Assembly: GCF_905147045.1 (NCBI RefSeq)
Contig: NC_065891.1
Coordinates: 14,331,001-14,395,000, forward strand
From: Nymphalis io
Lineage: Eukaryota; Arthropoda; Insecta; Lepidoptera; Nymphalidae
DNA: 64,000 nucleotides
Reading direction: 5' to 3'
Positions within the stretch are counted from its first letter, which is position 1. Each line of letters starts with the position of its first letter. Made by a program: the position numbers and the translations under genes. Below, piece after piece: positions 57,214 through 64,000 of this stretch. The notes beneath the pieces are model-generated. The model had not been told where the DNA came from. It was given only the letters and a program-made list of their open reading frames with translations, and did no database searches.

Positions 57214-57400
57214 TTCATCTCGTGCTTGAAGGTGAAGGAAAACATCCTCACGATGTTTTCCTTCACCTTCAAGCACGAGATGAATTATAATCACAAATTA
57301 AGTACATGAAAATTCAGTGATGCTTTCCCGGGTTTGAACCCACGATCATCGGTTAAGATTCACGCATTCTTAACACTGGGCCATCTCGGCTATACTTCGG
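57214..57400 (-). mobile_element. SINE-B 5' half with fold-back duplication
   Basis: From 57246 rightwards the minus-strand SINE-B runs from its body (CCTCACGATGTTTTCC) to the head (B box CCCGGGTTTGAACCCACG, A-box side GGGCCATCTCGGC). On its left the first 33 bp are repeated in inverted orientation. Arms 57214-57246 and 57252-57284 pair perfectly around CTCAC. Both arms share the variant CTTGAAGG (CTTGACGG in most copies). The 3' half of the SINE is missing. Confidence 0.95.
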
Positions 57401-57950
57401 ATGCTTAATCGAATACTTTTATAAACAAGCCAAAATATTGTTAAAATACATAATCAAAACCAAGAATGACGGAATATATAAATGATATAGTAAATGAACA
57501 CCAGTAAGCCAAGTATGTACTTACTTGCTTACATAATACCGTAGTTTTGATTCATCTCACAACATCAATTAACTAGAGACATACTAACGTAGCAGTTCTA
57601 AGCTACTTTGATTATTATTATCACTAAAGTTTGTCGTCGATACGAAACTCAGCTTAAATCTAAGTCATTTACATGAAAATTACTTCAGCGTCTATTCTCA
57701 GAACACTTTACACGAAATTGACATAAATTTACGTTTTTGTCAATCCCCGTGCTAAAAATACGTTTCCTTTATAATCTTGTGCCATTACCAAATTAACTGT
57801 GGTTTTATGACTTTCAGTTCTTATTTTAAAGACTTTATCATTTATTATAACTTTAGTGCAAAGAAATGCAATGTTATTTTTTTTTTATTAAACAAAAATA
57901 TTAAAAGACAAAATTGTGTGGTTGGAATAAGAAACTACAATTATAGTATT
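57401..57950. other. Stretch without recognised gene
   Basis: AT-rich unique DNA with no repeat or coding-like frame recognised. Confidence 0.4.
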
Positions 57951-58164
57951 CTGTCTGATTTCGGTTACGGTGGCCATTCTCGAGGGAGACTAACCAACTG
58001 CGCGGGACATAATATTATTGTGCACAAGTGTGTGCGCAAACACAAGTGGATTCCCTCTATTCCCCCCTAACACTCATAATCCAATGGGACGGCAATCTGA
58101 CACGACTGGAAAGAGTTCAGGTGCAGGACCATCGGCTTAACGTGTTTTCCGAGGCACGGGAATT
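57951..58164 (-). mobile_element. SINE-C copy, 5' head missing
   Basis: Minus-oriented 3' half: GGTGGCCATTCTCGAGGGAG, TTGTGCACAAGTGTGTGCGC, GACGGCAATCTGACACGACT, CAGGTGCAGGACCATCGGC and CCGAGGCACGGGAATT. The tRNA-like head is absent, as in 5' truncation. Confidence 0.88.
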
Positions 58165-58807
58165 AATTGACGGAATAATCTAATATTTTTTTAATGCCTT
58201 ATAAGCAAGCCATTCGTTTATAATATCCAAAATATAATGATTTTTTATTAATTTTACAAGATTATATTAAATGGTTTCGCCTCCGGATCAGAATATACAT
58301 TCAAGAATTCTGAAAATTCATTCTGAAACTCGGTCATCACAACTTACTTCATCAATTAAATAATATCGATGACAATAATTAAATAGAATTAATGTACATT
58401 GCCTGAAAAAAACCAATAGTAAGCTCCATGCTTTTTCGTCATCAATTTGTATATTGTATTAAGTAATATGCCTTATTTATTATTTTTTTTATTTTTAACA
58501 TAAGGCTCAAATTTTGTTATATTGTACGTGTAAATATACAATTAATGTGTACAACAGAACTTTATTTTGCAATAATGCAAGTAATATATTTTATAAATGT
58601 CAAGTTTGTAGGTGTTTGCAATTTTCCACGTACTCTTAAGAAAGTTTTATTATACTGTAACACTTATAGATTGCTTGAGGATTAACTCGAAGCTGCGCGA
58701 GTTTATTTCCGTCTTTATTTCACTTAAAAATTCAGTTAATTCCTAAAATATTTTTATGCAGATTTAAAACAAAATACGCTTTTGTTCGAACAACAAGAAA
58801 TATATTT
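58165..58807. other. Stretch without recognised gene
   Basis: AT-rich. No element recognised. Confidence 0.4.
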
Positions 58808-58865
58808 TAACTAGTTACCGCCCGCGTTTTTGTTTAAGTACCCTATGATTTAATTTAATGTCTAG
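58808..58865 (-). repeat. Family F end fragment
   Basis: TAACTAGTTACCGCCCGCGT then AAGTACCCTATGA matches the reversed end of the dispersed family (CTAG.TG.CGCGGGC... / ...TAGCCTATG). Confidence 0.4.
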
Positions 58866-59245
58866 TAAATGTTTCATGGATGTGACACTCTTTTGATAAG
58901 ACAACCGCATACTGCTGAATAGGGAATAATTTATCCTTTCATTTCATAAAAAATAATAATTTAATAACTGATGAGGGTGAATGAATTTATCGACGCCTGT
59001 TTACTTGTTCGCACCTGACAACTCCATAGTTGTGCTAAAGAGAAAGTTGATAACCTATATTTTTCCAATTCCTCGTGGAGAATACTCTCGACTAATATTC
59101 GATTTTCGTCAGTAACGAATCAGGGAAGTTGATCAAATAAGTGAATTAAATTTAATATTATTTAACAGTGTTGACCCGTACTTTAGCTAGACAGCGGCGG
59201 AAACTAGTTGGCTATAAATATATTTATAACAAAATACTAAAATAT

Positions 59246-59549
59246 CCGAGATGGCCTAGTGGTAAGAACGCGTGAATCTTAATCGATGATCGTGGGTTCA
59301 AACCCGGGCAAGCACCACTGAATTTTCATGTGCTTAATTTGTGTTTATAATTCATCTCGTGCTTAACGGTGAAGGAAAACATCGTGATGAAACCTGCATG
59401 TGTCTAATTTCATTGAAATTCTGCCACATGTGTATTCTACCAACCCGCATTGGAGCAGCGTGGTGGAATAAGCTCCAAACCTTCTCCTCAAAAGGGAGAG
59501 GAGGCCTTAGCCCAGCAGTGAGACATTAACAGGCTGTTACTGTTACTGT
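59246..59549 (+). mobile_element. SINE-B copy, full length with 11-bp duplication
   Basis: Begins CCGAGATGGCCTAGTGG, then GTGGGTTCAAACCCGGGC, body, CCCAGCAGTGAGACATTAAC and a (CTGTTA)n tail. TACTAAAATAT flanks it exactly (59235-59245 and 59550-59560). Both pol III boxes look intact. It is the cleanest SINE-B in the window and a good reference copy. Confidence 0.97.
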
Positions 59550-59560
59550 TACTAAAATAT

Positions 59561-60048
59561 CTATACGCACGTTCTTATATATAATTTATTTCCCTCAAAA
59601 AATTTTCACAAACACTGTATTGTTATCCCTAACCCTTATCTGTGGCTCACCCGTAGCCGCTGAAAGCGTTCTTTGTTGAGCCAAATTAGATAATAGATCC
59701 GGAGTGTCTCGGATAAAACGACAATTCTACCAAAGGATAGATACCTAAAGGTAATCTTCAGATAAGAAATGGAATAAAAGTTGAAGAAATTTGGTTCTGA
59801 ATCGCTTTTTACGTAATTGTCTTTGTCGTCCGCGACTGGCTTCGTATAATCTTCCTTGAATTATGAAGACGTTACTTGCTTTTTGTTTTAGTGTTTCAAA
59901 TTACTTGCATATAACATTTCAATGTTTTTTATAAATTCAATTTTTCAGAAATAATATCATTAATACGAGAGAAGACGTACGAATATGTCATTCTATTTTT
60001 ATATGTTTAATAGATTTTATTACAATCAGTTTGATTGCTAGTAACACA
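59561..60048. other. Stretch without recognised gene
   Basis: Mixed composition with GTGGCTCACCCGTAGCCGCT at about 59642. No family recognised. Confidence 0.35.
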
Positions 60049-60123
60049 TAAGGTGACCTTTCAGATTAGAATAGGAAACCAGCCAACTGATTCAGCCTGT
60101 GAGGAACTCCCGTGTAGGGAAAC

Positions 60124-60297
60124 ATGAATCTAGATCGACTCAATCAGGACGAATTGAAACTTTGTACAGTTTGTGGACACCAGTATGGGACAAGCGTCAA
60201 CAAACAAACAACTTCAACGTACAAAGTTTCATACAAACGTAAATGGTATACGAACCTGAGTGGAACATTGAATGAAACATTTGATATAGATATCTAG
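60124..60297 (+). other. Small ORF with CxxC, unrecognised
   Basis: A 57-codon frame with ATG start and TAG end. It reads NLDRLNQDELKLCTVCGHQY near the start (one CxxC pair followed by His) and is Thr/Lys-rich after that. The overlapping frame just upstream reads VTFQIRIGNQPTDSACEELP and also looks protein-like, so the whole 60050-60300 block may be a frameshifted relic or exon. Not repeat-derived as far as I can see; unrecognised. Confidence 0.22.
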
Positions 60298-61277
60298 TTT
60301 ATATACTAGTTTAGAAATTGGTTTTAAATTTACCGCTAAGCTATGTAACATTAAGCCATGATATCTCATGGAATTAATTTAGTCCGTATGTGTTAGTGCG
60401 TGAGTACACAACACAGCTAATAACATAATTATATTAATCTGAGAAATAACACGAGAACATTTGTGTTTGTTAAACTTGTAATTTACCCGTATCGTTGTAA
60501 AACAAGAACTTGTACCGTGTTTACGGAGTATATTTATAATTTCAATTGAAAGCCGAATTGATGAAATAGGCCACAGGCTTACACAATCGATTTAGTATGG
60601 TATAATTATTATATAAAACTATTATTATTATTGAAATGTTTGTATATATAGGTTTTTCTTTTTAATCTAGCTTTTTGTACTAGCTTAACATGTTTCGGAT
60701 AAAAAGGACGACTAAATTAAGGTAATATAAAAAAAAACTCAAACCAAGGTCAGGTTTACAGGATGTGGAAAATTGTTTACCAATCAGTTGAATGATTTAA
60801 CTTCACAAATATTATTAGGTGTTTTTTAGCTCATACAAAGCAGTATTAATAAAATATCATAGGGATAAAGCCTCTTCCAAAGAGGTCTACCAAAGCTCCC
60901 ATTTCTCCGCCTTCCGTATCCCGTCGGAAATTACATACATACAAACATAAAAACAAAGCACAACAGCCGGTTTTATTACCAAGACAGCGACATCTTGTAA
61001 AAACATTAGAAACGATAACTCGAAACTGAATAAAGCGGTGGGGAGGTAATATAGAAATGTTCAATAGTGGATACTTTTTAAATAAGTATACTAAATATAA
61101 TAATAATATATACCAATTTTAATATTTATGGACGACAAAAGGCTTAAAAAAATAAGTATACAACTAAAAATAAAATAATATAGTGTTTATGATAAAAAAT
61201 TAAGCCCATTTTGGCTACGGTAACTTCTGTGATCGCAGAGTAGAAAATCACACAGTAGGTAACAGCCTCTCAAAGTT
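60298..61277. other. Stretch without recognised gene
   Basis: AT-rich. A 72-codon minus frame at 60846-61064 has a GC-richer part (GGCGGAGAAATGGGAG on the minus strand) but no motif. Confidence 0.4.
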
Positions 61278-61500
61278 CCACTGTTAGGTCAAGGCCAAGG
61301 ATCTTCTCCCTTTAGAGAAAAGGTTTGGAGTTTATTCCACCATGCTGATCCAATGCACGTCGGCCACGTGCCACGAGCTATTCTGCCACAATTCAGCGAA
61401 AATAGACTAATGCAGGATGTTTTTTTTCACCACCAAGCAGCACAAGTAATTATAAATATAAAAAAGCACCTGAAAACTCAGTGAAACTTGCACAGTGGAC
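61278..61500 (-). mobile_element. SINE-B copy, old
   Basis: Minus-oriented: TTCTCCCTTTAGAGAAAAGG, TTTGGAGTTTATTCCACCAT, GCTATTCTGCCACAATTCAG and CACCTGAAAACTCAGTG follow SINE-B order. The tRNA-like head is missing or unrecognisable. Confidence 0.75.
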
Positions 61501-62424
61501 TACAAAATATATTGCTATATAAATATATCCATAGAATGGTAACAAAACTAAATCAGCAATTTTGCATATACTTTCGTCATTGACGATTCATTATTTGTAA
61601 CTATTATTTATTGAGCGACTAATCGACAGAATTATATCTTTAATGTAACCGTTATGCGAATTTAACACAACGAGGATCTCGAAGGAGAGCAGTAGCCATT
61701 GTTAATTACTATCCTTTGAGACAGGGCAAATTACATTACAACCTAGATGTACTAGATGAATAGCTTATCAGAAAACCTACAGTAAAATACTTTTTCCTAA
61801 TAGTGCCTTAATAGACCAACAATTTGGCATCTAATTATGTTATGTGCTATTTTAAATATTATATTCATTTATTTATTATACCGTATCATATGAATTCATA
61901 TTTCGAATCAGAATGTATTCTGTAAGAACAAACTGGAAACTTATCACAGAAAACGATCGTAAAACGTCCAAAAGTAATAATATTATGCAACATTGACCAT
62001 AATTTTTATAACTTTTCAAGAATACACGCATCAAAATATCATATCACCATAAGTCGATTGTCAAAATTTCACTGATGAGTAACGAGGTGAGTACTTACAG
62101 AGTGGCATTACGGTAGATTATTTATTTGTTATAATAAAATATTTGATTCCCAAAAGGAAAAACTCATTACCGTGTAAAAACGTTTCAAAGTCATCATAAA
62201 TGGTATCCATGACAAAGGTTAATTGGTGTGGAAAACGAAGGTAATGATATATTCTAAAGTAATTATTGTGTATGTAAATCATTTTTCATTGTGTTTTTCT
62301 GTTATTTTTCCATAACTGGTAAATTTTTCATTGACTAGTGCGTTTGAATTGATATCCAATCAAATTATTGTCCAAGAATCTGCAATAATCAAGCTCTTAA
62401 CAGTTTATTGTTAATGATAATATA
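61501..62424. other. Stretch without recognised gene
   Basis: AT-rich with no recognisable element. Confidence 0.4.
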
Positions 62425-62788
62425 AATAATGTCCTCCAGACCGATTTTGGCCATGGCGGCCAATCTCAAGAGAGATTAGCCAACTACGCAGGAGATATTA
62501 TAGTGCACAAGTGTGTGTGCAAACACAGGTGCACTCTCTATTCCCTAACTCTCATATGATGGGATGGCAATCCGACGCGACCGGAAAGAGTTCAGGCGCA
62601 GGACCAACGGCTTTACGTGCTTTCCGAGGCACGGGAGTATACACACTTCAAACTTCCAGACTCCGGGCTGCTACTGAGAATTTTCTAACAGAAAAACCCA
62701 ATGACTTTTTATTGGCCTGACCTGGGAATTGAACCCAGGACCTCCAGGCCTGCGGCCTTATATCAAGCCACTAGACCAACGAGGCAGA
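62425..62788 (-). mobile_element. SINE-C copy, full length
   Basis: Minus-oriented, from GTCCTCCAGACCGATTTTGG to the head (CTGGGAATTGAACCCAGGAC B box; CCACTAGACCAACGAGGCAG A-box side). TAATGATAATATA (62412-62424) and TAATGATTATATA (62789-62801) form a 13-bp duplication with one mismatch. With the plus copy at 53.2 kb it makes a long inverted pair. Confidence 0.95.
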
Positions 62789-63094
62789 TAATGATTATAT
62801 ATTTTGATTTTAAAGTGTTTTTTTAACAAGTTAGAAAATTTAAGTTCTTAATAATTATTACATAATCTGAAGTGTTTTGATAATATTTGATAACATTTTG
62901 TTTATATTTAATAATAGTTTCAACGGGAGATAACAACAATTACTACATATGCATGATTTGTTTGCTTTAATGTGGGTGTGAATTAAAAAACTAATTATTA
63001 TGCAACATTAAAATTAAATTTATTATGAAATTTAACAACTGCTGGCAAACATTATTAAGTATATAATAAATGACACTTTATTACACAAGGAATC

Positions 63095-63300
63095 CTACTC
63101 ACGCGACCTCGTAGGGTCGAAGTGACCTCTGTGAAGCTACTAGTACAAACTTGCGCGATCGAGCGAGAAATACGACAAAGAGATTTGCTTTCGCTTGGAG
63201 GAACAGGTGTGGACGTGGCTTTATCGATGATTATTATACCACGTCTCGGCCGATTGCGCTTCGATTGGTCCGCTTCGTAACATGCGTGGTTTGACTTTTA
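63095..63300. other. GC-richer block, unclassified
   Basis: CACGCGACCTCGTAGGGTCG, ACTTGCGCGATCGAGCGAGA, CCACGTCTCGGCCGATTGCG and GATTGGTCCGC stand out from AT-rich flanks. No SINE match and no long frame. Possibly a promoter-like region or a transposon end. Confidence 0.25.
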
Positions 63301-63409
63301 CGATTTATAACTTGAGGACTTCTTATTATATCTTTGTAGTTAAAGTAATAAAGTATTAAAAAAGTTATTACAGATTCGTCTTTAAATCATATTTAGTTAC
63401 CAGTTAACT

Positions 63410-63570
63410 AAATCATCTGTCTAGTAGCTAACTTATAAGACTCTGGGCTCAAACCTTGGGTCGGGCCATGTCAGGTTGTTCTTCTGACAAGAATTTCTCA
63501 GTGGTTGCCCAGAAAGCATGTAAGTTTTTGTAAAAACCTGTCAGGACGACATCATCATCATCACCATTAT
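63410..63570 (+). mobile_element. SINE-C copy with deletion, old
   Basis: ATCTGTCTAGTAGCTAAC, CTCTGGGCTCAAACCTTGGG, TTCTTCTGACAAGAATTTCT and CAGTGGTTGCCCAG, then a direct jump to CTGTCAGGACGACATCATC, the 3' end with an (ATC)n tail. Confidence 0.7.
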
Positions 63571-63604
63571 AAAAACGTTACGAAGTATAAAGTAAACAGC
63601 CTAT

Positions 63605-63775
63605 TATAGTCAAACTGCTGGGCTAAGGGCTCCTCTTCTTTTGAGAAGAAGGTTTATTTCACAACTCCAATGCGGGTTGGTGGATACACGTGTGGTAAAA
63701 TTTCAGAGAAATTAGAAGCATGCAGATTTGTTCATGCAGGGTTTTCGTTTATCGCCTTGCACGAGATGAATCGTG
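63605..63775 (-). mobile_element. SINE-B copy, head missing
   Basis: Minus strand AAACTGCTGGGCTAAGGGCT, TTGAGAAGAAGGTTTATTTC, CCAATGCGGGTTGGTGGATA, GTGTGGTAAAATTTCAGAGA and TTGCACGAGATGAATC. It stops before the tRNA-like head. Confidence 0.85.
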
Positions 63776-63909
63776 TGAAAGCTACCCAAAGATTAAATGA
63801 AGCCGAAGAACAAATGCAATTTTAAAAATCATATTTTTGCATAATGACTTATATGTTATTTGACTTACGGCCCTATACTTCTTGAAAGTATTATTCTTAA
63901 TTATATTTT

Positions 63910-63950
63910 ATTGATATTTTCTTAAGAATTATTCTTAAGAAAATATCAAT
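63910..63950. repeat. 20-bp perfect palindrome
   Basis: Arms 63910-63929 and 63931-63950 are exact inverted copies (ATTGATATTTTCTTAAGAAT) around a single T. It is AT-rich, with no known transposon end nearby. Confidence 0.9.
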
Positions 63951-64000
63951 TTAAAATGTTGAAATTTCCTGCGTATAGAATGCACGATGTAATCAAGAGA

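Noticed and set aside
56902..57294. 130-codon minus-strand frame
   Set aside because: Its start and first codons lie in the fold-back SINE-B, and the rest has no motif or splice support.

Overview
The window looks like non-coding nuclear DNA from a moth or butterfly, probably a nymphalid-type butterfly. It is AT-rich and full of short interspersed elements. One family has the tRNA-like head and ACTGTT-type tail that I associate with the Metulj SINEs described in Heliconius. The species and this family name are inferences from memory. I found no complete, recognisable host gene. Almost all open frames of 60-100 codons are chance frames or lie inside transposon copies. The segment is most simply intergenic DNA or the inside of a very long intron.

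The content is mainly retrotransposons. SINE-A is a roughly 290-bp family with an A-rich tail and 7-8 bp target duplications; it has more than twenty copies. SINE-B has a tRNA-like head with A and B boxes and a (ACTGTT)n-like tail. SINE-C has a tRNA-like head and an (ATT)n tail. SINE-D has a tRNA-like head with a Glu-like anticodon arm and an (ATT)n tail. A lower-confidence family F is the widespread lepidopteran repeat that carries AACCGATnTTGATGAAAT. LINE material includes a 5'-truncated CR1/Jockey-type element at 15.5-17.5 kb on the minus strand, which keeps almost the whole reverse transcriptase but has two frameshifts. It also includes an RTE-type C-terminal relic at 27 kb, a second CR1-type C-terminal relic inside a SINE-C at 5.8 kb, a CCHC-tailed LINE relic at 1.4 kb, and perhaps fragments at 29.4 kb (Harbinger-like) and 41 kb.

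Layout: 0-9 kb holds LINE and SINE relics and two GC-rich islands. 9-15 kb holds SINE-D copies, a large AT palindrome, SINE-A and SINE-B copies and a possible solo LTR or promoter-like block. 15.5-17.5 kb is the LINE. 17.5-26 kb holds mixed SINEs and two blocks resembling conserved regulatory DNA. 27 kb is the RTE relic. 29.9-33.7 kb holds nested SINEs. 33.8-39 kb is mostly empty. 39-46 kb is dense in SINE-A copies and holds a fresh tandem duplication and three weak exon candidates. 47-51.5 kb is nearly empty. 51.8-64 kb holds young SINE-B and SINE-C copies, a fold-back SINE, another weak first-exon candidate and a terminal palindrome.

The main biological link I see is at the 3' ends of the retroelements. 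An 18-nt sequence that can fold into a small hairpin lies about 30 nt before the poly(A) of the LINE and at the same place in SINE-A. A related sequence lies at the same place in the second CR1-type relic. This fits SINE-A using the reverse transcriptase of such a LINE.
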